DNA of 64,000 bases from Paracoccaceae bacterium (GCA_024742455.1 JANSYL010000004.1:124001-188000); one strand, 5' to 3'; counted from the stretch's first letter, positions 18,680 through 28,615 are shown. A program made the numbers and translations. Notes: generated by a model from the letters alone, not told the origin.

Positions 18680-19012
18680 ATGAGCCATTGGTTCGAAAAG
18701 CTGGCTGAACGCCGGATGCTGAAGGCCCGGGCCGAGGGCAAGCTGTCGGGGCTTGAGGGCGAGGGTGCGCCGCTGCCCGAGCGGCCCGAGGCGGCCTTCG
18801 TCGATCCGGGCGAGGCGGTCGGTTACCGCATCATGGCCGAGCATGGCGCGCTGCCCGAAGAGATCACCCTCAAAAAACAGGTGGCCGAGGCCAAGGCGCG
18901 CCACGCCGCCGCCACGACCGATGACGACCGGCGGCGCGCGATGGCCGAACTCGCAGAGGCCGAAATGAAGCTTGCCATCGCGGTCGAGGCCCGCCGCCGT
19001 TTCATGCGCTGA
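18680..19012 (+). CDS. DUF1992 (DnaJ-related domain) protein
   Basis: This 110-residue protein is highly charged and helical. It has the family hallmarks: an N-terminal WFEKLAERRMLKARAEG, a central LPERPEAAFVDPGEAVGYRIMAEHGALPEEITL, and a C-terminal coiled coil. DUF1992 proteins are small cytoplasmic proteins related to DnaJ-family co-chaperones (YhdN type) with no proven function. The start ATG at 18680 fits the conserved N-terminus. It is 46 bases upstream of the aminotransferase gene and probably cotranscribed with it. Confidence 0.85.
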   Translation: MSHWFEKLAERRMLKARAEGKLSGLEGEGAPLPERPEAAFVDPGEAVGYRIMAEHGALPEEITLKKQVAEAKARHAAATTDDDRRRAMAELAEAEMKLAIAVEARRRFMR

Positions 19013-19058
19013 TCGGGGGGCTTGCGCGCCGCGCGCAGTTCGGCCACCACATCCGCCC

Positions 19059-20174
19059 ATGACCGGACCCCGCTACACCGACCTCGCCCAGACCCTGCCC
19101 GCCACTGTGCCTTTCGTCGGCCCCGAAACCCAGGAACGCGCGCGCGGCGCAGCTTTCGCCGCACGGCTCGGCGCCAATGAAAGCGCCTTCGGCCCCTCGC
19201 CCGGGGCCGTGGCTGCGATGGCGGCGGCCGCCTCCGGTACGTGGATGTACGGCGACCCCGAAGGCCATGACCTGCGCCATGCACTGGCCGACCATCATGG
19301 CTGCGACGCGGGGAACGTGGTGATCGGCGAAGGGATCGACGGGCTGCTCGGCTATCTCGTGCGCCTGCTGATCGCGCCGGGCGACGCGGTGGTGACATCC
19401 GACGGCGCCTATCCCACCTTCAACTACCATGTGGCCGGGTTCGGCGGCGCGCTCTACAAGGTGCCCTACCGCGACGACCGGGAAGACCCCGAGGCGCTGA
19501 TCGCGAAGGCCCGCGCAGTGGACGCGAAGCTGATCTATTTCGCCAACCCCGACAACCCGATGGGGTCATGGCATGACGCCGCCACCGTGCAGGCAATGAT
19601 CGACGCCCTGCCCGAGGGCTGCGTGCTGGCGCTGGACGAGGCCTATGCCGATACCGCGCCCCCGGGCGCGATCCCGCCGCTCGACCTGACGCATCCCCGC
19701 GTGATCCGCTTCCGCACCTTTTCCAAGGCGTACGGCCTGGCGGGTCTGCGCGTGGGCTATGCGCTGGCCGCGCCTGATTTCGCCACGGCCTTCAACAAGA
19801 TCCGCAACCATTTCGGGGTCGGGCGGCTGGCGCAGGCCGCGGCGCTGGCCGCGCTCGCCGATCAGGATCACCTGACCGCGACTGTCGCCCGGATCGCCGC
19901 CGCGCGCGACCGAATCGCCGGGATCGCCCGCGCCCATGGCCTGACCCCGCTGCCTTCTGCCACCAATTTCGTCACCATCGATTGCGGCCGCGACGGGGGT
20001 TTCGCGCGTGCCGTGCTTGCCGGCCTGATCGCCGAGGGTGTCTTTGTCCGCATGCCCTTCGTCGCGCCGGGCGACCGCGCGATCCGGGTCTCCTGCGGGC
20101 CCGACGACATGCTCGACGTCTTTGCCGGGGCGCTGCCGAAAGCGCTGGCCGCTGCGATGGCGGGCCGGACCTAG
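19059..20174 (+). CDS. Fold type I PLP-dependent aminotransferase (HisC-like)
   Basis: This 371-residue aspartate-aminotransferase-fold enzyme resembles histidinol-phosphate aminotransferases. It has the substrate-binding LGANESAFGPSP, the cofactor region NPDNPMGSWH, and the PLP lysine in RTFSKAYGLAGLRVGYAL. The true substrate may differ from histidinol phosphate, because many Rhodobacteraceae paralogues of this type are annotated only as aminotransferases. Its TAG stop shares the palindrome CTAG (20171-20174) with the stop of the convergent class V aminotransferase. Confidence 0.85.
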   Translation: MTGPRYTDLAQTLPATVPFVGPETQERARGAAFAARLGANESAFGPSPGAVAAMAAAASGTWMYGDPEGHDLRHALADHHGCDAGNVVIGEGIDGLLGYLVRLLIAPGDAVVTSDGAYPTFNYHVAGFGGALYKVPYRDDREDPEALIAKARAVDAKLIYFANPDNPMGSWHDAATVQAMIDALPEGCVLALDEAYADTAPPGAIPPLDLTHPRVIRFRTFSKAYGLAGLRVGYALAAPDFATAFNKIRNHFGVGRLAQAAALAALADQDHLTATVARIAAARDRIAGIARAHGLTPLPSATNFVTIDCGRDGGFARAVLAGLIAEGVFVRMPFVAPGDRAIRVSCGPDDMLDVFAGALPKALAAAMAGRT

Positions 20175-21373
20175 CCTGCCTCGGCGATCACCTTCATAGC
20201 CGCTTCCAGCCCCGTCGCCCCGTGCGGGATCTGCAACGCGGTCATGCCCGCCTGAAGGCTCGCCAGCACGCCAAGCACCATATGGGCGTTCACATGCCCC
20301 ATATGCCCGATCCGCAGGAAATCCCCGGTGGCCGCATCCGGCCCGTCCACCCCGCTCAGCGGGATACCCAGCGTCACGCCCGCCTGCTCGGTCATCCAGG
20401 CGCGCATCCGGTCGCCATTGCCCGGGCCGAAATTCACCGTGGTCACGGCATGGCTGCGTTTCTCGCGCGCGGTGATGTTGGGGCGCACGGGCCCCGCCTG
20501 CCCCCAGACCTCCAGCGCGGCCCAGATCGCCTCGGCCAGAACGGCGTGGCGGCGCCAGACCTGCTCCAGCCCTTCTTCCTTCAGGATCATGTCCAGCGCG
20601 GTGCGCAGCCCGTACAGGTGATGCGTGGGCGCGGTGCCGTTGAAATACTTGTAGAATTCCTGCGGCTCGACGCGCGGGCGCCAGTCCCAGTAGGGGGTCA
20701 CCAGGTCTGCCGCGCCGCGCGCCCGGTCTGCCTTGTCATTGAAGAACACGAACCCCATGCCCGGCGGCGTCATCAGCCCCTTCTGGCTGCCCGTCACCAT
20801 CACGTCGACGCCCCAGTCGTCCATCTCGAAGGCGTCACAGGCCAGGCAGGCGATGTTGTCGGAACACAAAAGCGCCGGGTGGTCCGCCGCGTCCAGCGTG
20901 GCGCGCAGGGCCGGGATGTCGTTCTTCACGCTGGTCGAGGTATCGACCTGCACCGCCAGCACGGCCTTGATCCGGTGATCGGTGTCACCTGCCAGCGCCT
21001 CGGCCACGCGGGCCATGTCGATATCGCGGCGCGGGCCGAAATCCAGGATCTCGCACTCCACCCCCATCGCCGCCGCCATCTCGCCCCACCCCAGGCAGAA
21101 CCGGCCGGTGCCCAGCACAAGGATGCGGTCCCCCCGGCTCAGGATGTTGACCAGCGCCGCCTCCCACGCGCCGTGCCCGTTGGCGATATACATCGCCACA
21201 TGGTGCCGGGTGCGCGCCACGGCCTTCAGGTCCGGCACGATCCCCGCCACCATCTCGATCAACTCGCCGGTATAGATGTTGGGTGCGGGCCGGTGCATGG
21301 CCTGCAGCACGCGGTCGGGCATGACCGAGGGGCCGGGGATGGCAAGGTAATGGCGACCCTGTGCAAGGCTCAT
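20171..21373 (-). CDS. Class V aminotransferase (alanine/serine--glyoxylate type)
   Basis: This 400-residue PLP enzyme begins MSLAQGRHYLAIPGPSVMP and has NGHGAWEAALVN for phosphate binding. The PLP lysine is in VTGSQKGLMTPPG. The overall pattern matches serine--glyoxylate and alanine--glyoxylate aminotransferases, which in methylotrophic and roseobacter metabolism feed glycine and glyoxylate into the serine cycle. The exact amino donor is uncertain. The ATG at 21373 was chosen for the AGAGGAG seven bases before it; the longer upstream frame is proline-rich and unconvincing. It is divergent from ygfZ across a 139-base gap. Confidence 0.85.
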   Translation of the reverse strand: MSLAQGRHYLAIPGPSVMPDRVLQAMHRPAPNIYTGELIEMVAGIVPDLKAVARTRHHVAMYIANGHGAWEAALVNILSRGDRILVLGTGRFCLGWGEMAAAMGVECEILDFGPRRDIDMARVAEALAGDTDHRIKAVLAVQVDTSTSVKNDIPALRATLDAADHPALLCSDNIACLACDAFEMDDWGVDVMVTGSQKGLMTPPGMGFVFFNDKADRARGAADLVTPYWDWRPRVEPQEFYKYFNGTAPTHHLYGLRTALDMILKEEGLEQVWRRHAVLAEAIWAALEVWGQAGPVRPNITAREKRSHAVTTVNFGPGNGDRMRAWMTEQAGVTLGIPLSGVDGPDAATGDFLRIGHMGHVNAHMVLGVLASLQAGMTALQIPHGATGLEAAMKVIAEAG

Positions 21374-21483
21374 CGGGGGCTCCTCTGGTGCGGGCTGACA
21401 CGGACCGGGCAGACGTAAATCGGGCCATTCCATGCGTCAATCGCGGTCATGGCTTGGCGCGCCGCATCCTCGTGATTACCTGT

Positions 21484-21498
21484 TTCACGAAACGTGAA
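21484..21498. promoter_or_regulatory. Inverted repeat TTCACG-AAA-CGTGAA between divergent genes
   Basis: This perfect 6-bp dyad lies 15 bases before the ygfZ start and 111 bases from the class V aminotransferase start. It resembles an interrupted parS half-site (TGTTTCACG) but has three extra central bases, so a repressor operator is more likely than a ParB site. Confidence 0.35.
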
Positions 21499-21512
21499 CG
21501 GCGAAAGGAACG

Positions 21513-22280
21513 GTGAACACCATGGCGATGGCCGGAGAACGGGCCGAGGATCGGACGCTGCTGCGGATCGCGGGCGCCGATCGCGAGACCTTCCTGCACG
21601 GGCTGGTCACGCGCGACCTGCAGCCTGCGGGCGCCGGGCTGACCTATGCCGCGCTGCTCACGCCGCAGGGCAAGTACCTTGCCGATTTCTTCCTGCTGAA
21701 CCGGGGCGACGATATCCTGCTCGACGTCAAGACGGAGATCGCGCAGGCGCTGGCGCAGCGGCTGATGATGTATCGCCTGCGCGCCGACGTGATCATCGAG
21801 GATGCGGACCTGCCGGTGGTGCGCGGCCTGGGCGATGCGCCCGACGGGGCCTGGCCCGACCCGCGTGACCCGTCGCTCGGCTGGCGCGGCTACGCGATGG
21901 AAGGCGGCGATCCCGTGATCGACTGGGACGCGATCCGCGTCGCGGCCTGTGTGCCCGAAACCGGGGTGGAACTGATCCCCAATGACAGTTTCATTCTCGA
22001 GACCGGGTTCGACCGTCTGGGCGGCGTCGATCACCGCAAGGGCTGCTATGTCGGGCAGGAGGTGACGGCGCGCATGAAGCACAAGACCGAGCTGCGCAAA
22101 GGTCTGGTGACGGTGTCGGTCGAGGGCACCGCGCCTGTCGGCACCGAAATCATGGCCGGCGAAAAATCCGCCGGAACGCTCTTCACGCAGGCTGCGGGGC
22201 AGGGGATCGCCTATCTGCGGTTTGACCGGGCGGGCAGGGACATGCGCGCCGGAGACGCCCGGGTCAGCTGGCCCGCCTGA
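21513..22280 (+). CDS. ygfZ: YgfZ/GcvT-like folate-binding protein
   Basis: This 255-residue protein is homologous to the T-protein of glycine cleavage but lacks that enzyme's role. YgfZ/IBA57-type proteins bind tetrahydrofolate and support maintenance of certain Fe-S enzymes such as MiaB. The diagnostic motif KGCYVGQEVTARMKHK is intact, including its conserved cysteine. The N-terminus (FLHGLVTRDL) matches the family. A GTG at 21513 has an AAAGGA just upstream; ATGs at 21522 and 21528 are alternatives, so the first few residues are uncertain. Confidence 0.9.
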   Translation: MNTMAMAGERAEDRTLLRIAGADRETFLHGLVTRDLQPAGAGLTYAALLTPQGKYLADFFLLNRGDDILLDVKTEIAQALAQRLMMYRLRADVIIEDADLPVVRGLGDAPDGAWPDPRDPSLGWRGYAMEGGDPVIDWDAIRVAACVPETGVELIPNDSFILETGFDRLGGVDHRKGCYVGQEVTARMKHKTELRKGLVTVSVEGTAPVGTEIMAGEKSAGTLFTQAAGQGIAYLRFDRAGRDMRAGDARVSWPA

Positions 22281-22291
22281 CGCGTTCGACG

Positions 22292-22528
22292 CTAAGCCCG
22301 GACCGACAGGCGGATCGGCCCCCGCGCGGTTTCAGGGTCGACCGGCACCCCCTTTTGCGTGGCGACAAGCGGCAGGGTGGCCGCGACCCGGCGCACCTCG
22401 GGCATCAGGGCGCGCCAGTCAGGGCTCAGCCTGCGCGCCGCCTCGGACGGGCAAAAGGATTTTTCCGGCCCCCGCGCGGCGGCCAGCGCCAGAAGCGTTT
22501 CGGCGATATCCCCGTCCGACGGTGTCAC
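22292..22528 (-). CDS. DUF3253 domain protein
   Basis: This 78-residue protein has the family's winged-helix-like pattern: ILLALAAARGPEKSFCPSE in spirit (here ETLLALAAARGPEKSFCPSE), then LSPDWRALMPEVRRVA, and the conserved ending PVDPETARGPIRL. DUF3253 proteins are small and of unknown function; the fold suggests nucleic-acid or protein binding. The start overlaps the yghU stop by 4 bases (ATGA), so it is translated with yghU. Confidence 0.85.
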   Translation of the reverse strand: MTPSDGDIAETLLALAAARGPEKSFCPSEAARRLSPDWRALMPEVRRVAATLPLVATQKGVPVDPETARGPIRLSVRA

Positions 22529-23385
22529 TTCGCCGCCAGCTTGTCCTGCGTCTTCGTGTCGAAATCCGACGCATCATGGCGTTCCCACAGCTGCATCTCG
22601 GGCGGGCCGAAGGTGCGGTTGACCATCACGCCGCGTTGCACGGCGGGCCGGGCATAGAACCGGTCGGCCCAGGCGATGACATGTTCGTATTCATGCACCG
22701 ACAGGAACTCGTCCGCGTCATAGGCCTCGCCCTTCACCATCCGGCCATACCAGGGACAGATCGCGATATCGGCGATGGTGATATCGTCCCCCACCATCCA
22801 GTCGCGCCCCGCCAGGTGCCGGTTCAGCACGTCGAGCTGGCGCTTGGTCTCCATCGCGAAACGGTTGATCGGGTATTCCATCGGGTAAGGCGCATAGGCG
22901 TAGAAATGCCCGAACCCGCCGCCCAGATAGGGGGCGGACCCCATCTGCCAGAACAGCCAGGACAATAGCTGGGCCCGATCCTCGGACTGCCCGAGGAAGG
23001 CGCCGAATTTTTCCGCCAGATGCATCAGGATCGCACCGGATTCAAAAACCCGGACCGGCGTGTCGCCCGACCGGTCCACCAGCGCGGGGATTTTCGAATT
23101 GGGGTTCACCTCGACAAAGCCCGACCCGAACTGGTCGCCATCGCCGATGCGGATCAGCCAGGCGTCGTATTCGGCGTCATGGCCTGCCGCCAGCAACTCC
23201 TCGAACATCACCGTGACCTTCACCCCGTTGGGCGTGCCCATGGAGTAGAGCTGGAACGGATGCGCGCCCACGGGCAGGTCCTTGTCATGCGTCGCGCCCG
23301 CGACGGGCCGGTTCAGGCTGGCCCAGCGGCCGCCGCTTTCCTTGTCCCAGGTCCAGACCTTGGGGGGGGTGTAGCTCTCGGTCAT
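22525..23385 (-). CDS. yghU: Glutathione-dependent disulfide-bond oxidoreductase (YghU)
   Basis: This 286-residue Nu-class glutathione S-transferase has a long N-terminal arm (YTPPKVWTWDKESGGRWASLNRPVAGATHDKDLPVG shortened here to its first and last elements). A thioredoxin-like domain follows, with LYSMGTPNGVKVTVMFEEL and NPNSKIPALVDRSG for glutathione binding, then an all-helical domain. YghU enzymes reduce disulfides with two bound glutathiones and act in the cytoplasm. The gap to ileS carries a hairpin terminator and a copy of the dispersed motif. Confidence 0.9.
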   Translation of the reverse strand: MTESYTPPKVWTWDKESGGRWASLNRPVAGATHDKDLPVGAHPFQLYSMGTPNGVKVTVMFEELLAAGHDAEYDAWLIRIGDGDQFGSGFVEVNPNSKIPALVDRSGDTPVRVFESGAILMHLAEKFGAFLGQSEDRAQLLSWLFWQMGSAPYLGGGFGHFYAYAPYPMEYPINRFAMETKRQLDVLNRHLAGRDWMVGDDITIADIAICPWYGRMVKGEAYDADEFLSVHEYEHVIAWADRFYARPAVQRGVMVNRTFGPPEMQLWERHDASDFDTKTQDKLAAK

Positions 23386-23476
23386 CTGCGTCCCTTCCGT
23401 CGCGCGTTCGGGGCAAACCTAGGGCCACGCGCGCCGAACCCCAAGGGGCAGGCGCGCGCGTCGGGCCGACAAACCC

Positions 23477-23500
23477 GTATTTTCGGAAAGATGAAGGGGA
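23477..23500 (+). repeat. Dispersed GTATTT...GAAGG motif, copy B
   Basis: GTATTTTCGGAAAG followed by ATGAAGGGGA lies between yghU and the end of ileS. It shares its layout with copies A (4395-4419), C (59995-60019) and D (34393-34416). It is adjacent to the ileS hairpin. Confidence 0.5.
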
Positions 23501-23518
23501 GGGGGCCGGACCCTCCCC
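23496..23518 (-). terminator. Hairpin downstream of ileS
   Basis: GGGGAGGG (23496-23503) pairs perfectly with CCCTCCCC (23511-23518) around a 7-base loop, 11 bases past the ileS stop. On the minus strand it is followed by TTCATCTTTCC, a weak T-rich tail, so it is probably the ileS terminator. Confidence 0.55.
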
Positions 23519-23529
23519 ACCGTCTCGCG

Positions 23530-26529
23530 TCAGCCGAGCGCAGCGTCGCAGCGCCCACAGACGCCGGGATGGGCATGTTCGCCCACATCGGGCAGGATTT
23601 TCCAGCAGCGCTGGCATTTCCGGCCGTCTGCCTTTTCGAACACCACGCCGACGCCTTCGATCTCGGGCAGGCGGAACGCCTCGGCCGGGACCGGGTCACC
23701 GGTCAGGGTGATCTGGCTGGTGATCGCGATGTCATCGAAATCGACGGATTTCAGAACCGCCAGCATATCGGCGTCGCGGATATGGACCACCGGCGCGGCC
23801 TCGAGGCTGGCCCCGATCACCTTGTCCTGCCGCTGCACCTCCAGTGCCGCCGTCACCACCCGGCGCGCGCGGCGCACGGTGGCCCATTTCGCGGCCAGAT
23901 CGGGGTTCAGCCAGCCTGAGGGCGTCTCCGGGAAATCCTGCAGGTGGACGGAACTGTCCTCGCCCGGGTGGCGATCCAGCCAGACCTCTTCCATCGTGAA
24001 GACCAGAACCGGCGCAAGCCAGGTCGTCAGCCGGTCGAACAGCAGCCCCAGAACCGTGCGCGCGGCCCGCCGGCGCGGCGTGTCCCCGTCGCAGTAAAGC
24101 GCGTCCTTGCGGATGTCGAAATAGAAGGCGGAAAGGTCCGTGGTGGCGAAATTGAACAGCGCCTGGAACACGCCCTGGAAATCGTATTTCGCATACCCCT
24201 CGCGCACGACCTTATCCAGCTCGGCCAGCCGGTGCAGCACCCATTGTTCCAGCTCAGGCATGTCCCCGGGCGCGACGTGGTCGGCCTCGGTCACATCCGC
24301 AAGCGAGCCCAGCATGAACCGCATCGTGTTTCGCAACCGGCGATAGCTGTCGGCCACCCCTTTCAGGATCTCCGGCCCGATCCGCTGATCGGCGGTGTAA
24401 TCGGTCTGCGCCACCCAGAGCCGCAGGATATCGGCGCCATACTGGTCGATCACCTCCTGCGGGGCGATGATGTTGCCCAGGGACTTGGACATCTTCATGC
24501 CCTTCTCGTCCAGCGTGAAGCCATGGGTCAGCACCCCGCGATAGGGCGCGCGCCCAAGCGTGCCGCAGGCCTGCAGCATCGAGGAATGGAACCACCCCCG
24601 GTGCTGGTCGGTGCCTTCGAGATAGAGATCCGCCAGCCCGTCCTCGGACCCGTCTTCCCGGTCGCGCAGGACGAAGGCATGGGTGGACCCGCTGTCGAAC
24701 CAGACATCGAGGATGTCGAAGACCTGCTCCCAGTCCTCCGGGTCGTAATCATTGCCCAGGAACCGCGCCTTGGCGCCGGGCTTGTACCAGGCATCCGCGC
24801 CTTCCTCCTCGAAGGCGGCAAGGATGCGGGCGTTCACAGCCTCGTCGCGCAACAGGAAATCCGGGTCGGTCGGGGCCGCGCCCTTCCTGGTGAAGCATGT
24901 CAGCGGCACGCCCCAGGCGCGCTGGCGTGACAGCACCCAATCGGGGCGGCTTTCGATCATCGAATAAAGCCGGTTGCGCCCGGTCTTCGGTGTCCATGTC
25001 ACCAGCTCGTCGATCGACCGCAACGCGCGCTCGCGGATCGTTTTGCCATAGGTGTCATCACCGCCCACCGGTTTGTCGATGGCGGCGAACCATTGCGGCG
25101 TGTTGCGGTAGATGACCGGGGCCTTCGACCGCCAGGAATGCGGGTAGGAATGTTTGAGCTTGCCACGGGCCAACAGCCCGCCCACCTCGGCCAGCTTGTC
25201 GATCACCGCCTTGTTGGCATCCCCTTCACCGCCCTTGCGGCTGAGGATGTGCTTGCCCCCGAAAAACGGCAGGTCGGCGCGGAACCCGCCATCGTCCATG
25301 ACGTTATAGGTCAGCACCTCGCCCAGCATGCCGAGATCGCGGTAAAGCTCGTATTCCTCCATCCCGTGCGACGGGGCGCAATGGACGAACCCGGTGCCTT
25401 CCTCGTCCGACACGAAACCGGCGGCGCGGAAATCACGCAGATCGTCCCATTCGCCATTCGCCCCCTCGGCGCCCGCCAGCGGGTGCTGCAGGCGCAGCCC
25501 CCTGAACTCGGTCACGGGCACGTCGCGGACACGGGTATACATCTCGGGCGCCAGACGTGCGCGGCGCAGCACCTCCTCGGCCATCTTGTCGGCCAGGATG
25601 TAACGGTCGCCCACCCTGGCCCAGGATTCCTCGGGCGTGCCGGTCACCTCGTAAAGGCCATAGGCCACGTCTTCCCCGAACACGACCGCCTTGTTCGACG
25701 GCATGGTCCAGGGCGTCGTCGTCCAGATCACCACATAGGCGCCGTCCAGATCAGTCGAGATGTCGAACAGCGCATCCTCGAAATCGACCGGTTCGTCCAT
25801 CACCGCCATCGCGGCGGCGGAGGACTGGACGCGGAACTTCACCCAGATCGTGAAGCTTTCCTTGTCGTGGTATTCCACCTCGGCCTCGGCCAGCGCGGTC
25901 TGCTCGATGGGCGACCACATCACCGGCTTCGACCCCTGGTAGAGCGAGCCGTTCATCAGGAAGGTCATGAATTCCTCGGCGATCACCCGTTCGGCGTGGA
26001 AATCCATCGTCAGGTAGGGCTCGTCCCAGGTGCCGGTGACGCCCAGCCGCTTGAACTCCTCGCGCTGGATATCGATCCAGCCTTCGGCGAAACGTCGGCA
26101 TTCCTGCCGGAAATCGACGATGTCGACGGCATCCTTGTTGCGGCCCTTCTTGCGGTATTCTTCCTCGATCTTCCACTCGATGGGCAGACCGTGGCAGTCC
26201 CAGCCGGGGATATACCGGGCGTCCCCGCCCATCATCTGCTGGCTGCGCACCACCATGTCCTTCAGGATCTTGTTCAGCGCGTGGCCGATATGCAGGTGGC
26301 CATTGGCATAGGGCGGGCCGTCATGCAGCGTGAAGGGCGTGCGTGTTTCCTTCGCGTCCGTACGGGCGCGGGCGGCCTTTTCGCGCAGCCGGTCATAGAC
26401 GCCGATCTCGTTCCACCGCGCCAGCCAACCGGGCTCGCGTTTCGGCAGGCCCGCGCGCATCGGGAACTCGGTCTTCGGCAGGTTCAGCGTGTCTTTGTAA
26501 TCGACGGGTTCGGGGGTGTCGGCGCACAT
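23530..26529 (-). CDS. ileS: Isoleucine--tRNA ligase
   Basis: This 999-residue class I synthetase charges tRNA-Ile. The HIGH motif is in [11 protein letters not shown], the editing domain contains [12 protein letters not shown], and the second signature is [13 protein letters not shown]-terminal zinc ribbon is present ([12 protein letters not shown] and [10 protein letters not shown], two CxxC pairs), as in bacterial type 1 IleRS. Editing, catalytic and anticodon-binding regions are all complete, and the length is normal. The ATG at 26529 ([20 protein letters not shown]) was chosen because GAGGAG precedes it; an ATG-like start 14 codons upstream lacks such a site. No T-box leader is present. 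Confidence 0.97.
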   Translation of the reverse strand: MCADTPEPVDYKDTLNLPKTEFPMRAGLPKREPGWLARWNEIGVYDRLREKAARARTDAKETRTPFTLHDGPPYANGHLHIGHALNKILKDMVVRSQQMMGGDARYIPGWDCHGLPIEWKIEEEYRKKGRNKDAVDIVDFRQECRRFAEGWIDIQREEFKRLGVTGTWDEPYLTMDFHAERVIAEEFMTFLMNGSLYQGSKPVMWSPIEQTALAEAEVEYHDKESFTIWVKFRVQSSAAAMAVMDEPVDFEDALFDISTDLDGAYVVIWTTTPWTMPSNKAVVFGEDVAYGLYEVTGTPEESWARVGDRYILADKMAEEVLRRARLAPEMYTRVRDVPVTEFRGLRLQHPLAGAEGANGEWDDLRDFRAAGFVSDEEGTGFVHCAPSHGMEEYELYRDLGMLGEVLTYNVMDDGGFRADLPFFGGKHILSRKGGEGDANKAVIDKLAEVGGLLARGKLKHSYPHSWRSKAPVIYRNTPQWFAAIDKPVGGDDTYGKTIRERALRSIDELVTWTPKTGRNRLYSMIESRPDWVLSRQRAWGVPLTCFTRKGAAPTDPDFLLRDEAVNARILAAFEEEGADAWYKPGAKARFLGNDYDPEDWEQVFDILDVWFDSGSTHAFVLRDREDGSEDGLADLYLEGTDQHRGWFHSSMLQACGTLGRAPYRGVLTHGFTLDEKGMKMSKSLGNIIAPQEVIDQYGADILRLWVAQTDYTADQRIGPEILKGVADSYRRLRNTMRFMLGSLADVTEADHVAPGDMPELEQWVLHRLAELDKVVREGYAKYDFQGVFQALFNFATTDLSAFYFDIRKDALYCDGDTPRRRAARTVLGLLFDRLTTWLAPVLVFTMEEVWLDRHPGEDSSVHLQDFPETPSGWLNPDLAAKWATVRRARRVVTAALEVQRQDKVIGASLEAAPVVHIRDADMLAVLKSVDFDDIAITSQITLTGDPVPAEAFRLPEIEGVGVVFEKADGRKCQRCWKILPDVGEHAHPGVCGRCDAALG

Positions 26530-26718
26530 AATCGGGCGCTCCTCATATCGGTCCTGGGGTGTGACGTGCAACGGCGGTGCGGCACTCGCGCACCTGTCAT
26601 CCCGGTCGCCCTGGGGTCAGGACGCCGGGCCGATAATTCGTCTGTAGGACACCTGCATCATCATGGGGCGGCTATAGGCCGGGGGCGCATGTGGCACAAG
26701 GGGTGCGGGCCGCGGCGC

Positions 26719-27633
26719 TCAGGCCGTTGGCGGTGCCGCGCGGCTGACCGCCCGCTCGCGCATCACGATGTATAGCCCCGCCGCGATGGTCACGCAGATC
26801 CCCGCCAGCGCCAGCCCGTTGGGAAACGCGCCGAAGATGGCCAGCCCGACCAGCGCCGCGATGGGAATTTCCAGGTATTGCATTGGCGCCAGCGTGGCCG
26901 ACGGCGCATAGCGCAGGCTCCAGGTCATCAGAAGGTGCCCGATGGACCCGAAAATCCCCAGCCCGACAAACAGCCAGATATCCGATCCGCCCGGTGTCAC
27001 CCAGCCGACCAGCGGCGCGGTCTCGGCCACCGGCAGCACCGCCAGCGGCACCAGCAACGGTATCGCCATCAGCCCCGACGCCCCCTGCAGCGCCATCGGG
27101 TCGATCCCCTTGGCCATGGTCCGCGTCACCAGCATGAACAGCGCAAACACCACCGCCACGCCAAGCGGCAGCAACGCCCCCCAGCCCACGGCGACGAAAC
27201 TGGGCTGCACCACCATCAGGGTGCCCAGGAACCCCACCGCACAGGCAATCAGGCGGCGCGGCCCGACCTCCTCCTGCAGGAACGCCCAGCCCAGAAGCAG
27301 CATGATGAACGGCATGACAAAGGCGATCGCCACCGCATCGGCCAGGGGCAGCAGCCTGAGCGCCGAAAACATCAGCAACAGCCCCGCCATCTGCAACAGC
27401 GTCCGCACCAGCGTCAGCCCCACAACCCGGCGCGACGGGAACAGAGCCTGGCCCGCCCAGACCGCCACCGGCACGAACAGGATCGCCTGCGTGGCAAAGC
27501 GCACCAGGATCAGCTGGAACAGCGGGAAATCGGCGCCCAGCAGCTTGGCCAGCGCATCGGCGAAGGGGATCACCGTGCAGAAGCCAAGCATCAGGACAAT
27601 GCCCAGAACGGGACGGTCGGCGTGTTGGGTCAT
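26719..27633 (-). CDS. DMT family transporter (EamA domains)
   Basis: This 304-residue inner-membrane protein has ten predicted helices arranged as two EamA repeats, the layout of drug/metabolite transporters such as RhaT and YdcZ relatives. The second repeat ends with the typical SLRYAPSATLAPMQYLEIP...FGAFP pattern. The start MTQHADRPVLGIVLMLGFC at 27633 fits the first helix; an upstream frame extension is basic and non-membrane. The substrate is unknown; relatives export amino acids or related metabolites. Confidence 0.88.
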   Translation of the reverse strand: MTQHADRPVLGIVLMLGFCTVIPFADALAKLLGADFPLFQLILVRFATQAILFVPVAVWAGQALFPSRRVVGLTLVRTLLQMAGLLLMFSALRLLPLADAVAIAFVMPFIMLLLGWAFLQEEVGPRRLIACAVGFLGTLMVVQPSFVAVGWGALLPLGVAVVFALFMLVTRTMAKGIDPMALQGASGLMAIPLLVPLAVLPVAETAPLVGWVTPGGSDIWLFVGLGIFGSIGHLLMTWSLRYAPSATLAPMQYLEIPIAALVGLAIFGAFPNGLALAGICVTIAAGLYIVMRERAVSRAAPPTA

Positions 27634-27738
27634 GGCGCTGTGGTGCCACGGCCCGGGGGCGAAGTCACGCCCGATGCCGCGCGGCCCATTTCCGCCAGAT
27701 TCACCGGTTATGCCGCCACGCGGATCAACGGGGCGCCC

Positions 27739-28401
27739 ATGTTCGATGAAAACCTGAAACCCGTGTTGTTCGCCATCGGGGCGGTGGCGGTGCTGATGGG
27801 TCTTGCGACCGACCGCTATGGCCCGCGCACCGACCTCGCCACCGCTGTCGATACCGGCGTACTTCCGCCCGTGCCGGCCACGGCCGGGCCGGGCGGCGCA
27901 CCTGCGCAAACCCCGGTGGCCGCTTTGCGCGTCGCCTTGGGCGCCGGGTTCGAGGCGCGGCTGCTTTACGCCTATACGCTGGAAGGGCGCGTGGTGACCC
28001 GGCGCCAGTTCCGCAACGATCCCACCAGCGCCGTCTCCCCGCTCGATCTCGGGATCGTCTGGGGCGATCTGGCCCGGCCCGGCGGCACCGACGCGCTCAG
28101 CTTCCGCACCCGGCCCCGCGCGGTCAGCTACCGCGCCGAACCCGGGGCGATCCTGCCGCGCGGCTGGGAAACGCAGGTGACCAACAACCACCTGATCCCC
28201 GCCGACCCGTCCGTCCATGCCGCACTGAACGGGGTGGCGGTGGGCGACCATGTCCGCCTGCAGGGGTATCTGGTGGTGGTGACGGGCGATCAGATCACGC
28301 CCTGGCGCTCCTCCACCCGGCGCGATGACAACACCATCATCGGCGGGTGCGAGATCATCCTCGTGACCGGGGTCGAGGTTTTGCCCGGGGCGGGGGCCTA
28401 G
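27739..28401 (+). CDS. Membrane-anchored hypothetical protein
   Basis: This 220-residue protein has one N-terminal transmembrane segment (VLFAIGAVAVLMGLATD), a proline/alanine linker, and a soluble beta-rich domain with LLYAYTLEGRVVTRRQF and GDHVRLQGYLVVVTGD. The domain probably faces the periplasm. I did not recognise a family. It resembles conserved Rhodobacteraceae hypotheticals. It is divergent from the DMT transporter and converges on slyX with an 10-base gap. Confidence 0.65.
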   Translation: MFDENLKPVLFAIGAVAVLMGLATDRYGPRTDLATAVDTGVLPPVPATAGPGGAPAQTPVAALRVALGAGFEARLLYAYTLEGRVVTRRQFRNDPTSAVSPLDLGIVWGDLARPGGTDALSFRTRPRAVSYRAEPGAILPRGWETQVTNNHLIPADPSVHAALNGVAVGDHVRLQGYLVVVTGDQITPWRSSTRRDDNTIIGGCEIILVTGVEVLPGAGA

Positions 28402-28411
28402 CCCGTCCGCC

Positions 28412-28615
28412 TCACCAATGCGGCGGGCGTTCGTCGCCCAGTGTCACCGCCCCGCCGCCATCGGCCTCGCGCTCGGCCTCGCGCGCCATCAGCATCGCCA
28501 CCCGCCGCGTCAGACGGTCGATCTCGGCCTGCTGCGCGGCGACCACCTCGGACAGGTCGTCGAGCGTGCGGGTCAGGTGGGCGATCTGTTCTTCGAGGGG
28601 CAGGGTATCGGTCAT
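28412..28615 (-). CDS. slyX: SlyX family protein
   Basis: This 67-residue coiled-coil protein begins with a heptad-rich LEEQIAHLTRTLDDLSEVVAAQQ and ends with PPHW, the short C-terminal PPH-aromatic signature of SlyX. Its role is unknown; in enterics it lies next to slyD. The gene converges on the hypothetical gene and is divergent from hisS. Confidence 0.85.
   Translation of the reverse strand: MTDTLPLEEQIAHLTRTLDDLSEVVAAQQAEIDRLTRRVAMLMAREAEREADGGGAVTLGDERPPHW

Noticed and set aside
21481-21500. parS-like sequence TGTTTCACG near ygfZ
   Set aside because: The parS consensus is a continuous 16-bp palindrome. Here three extra bases separate the halves, and no parAB genes are near.
26530-26718. 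T-box leader for ileS
   Set aside because: No T-box sequence or specifier hairpin is visible. T-boxes are also not expected in Proteobacteria.
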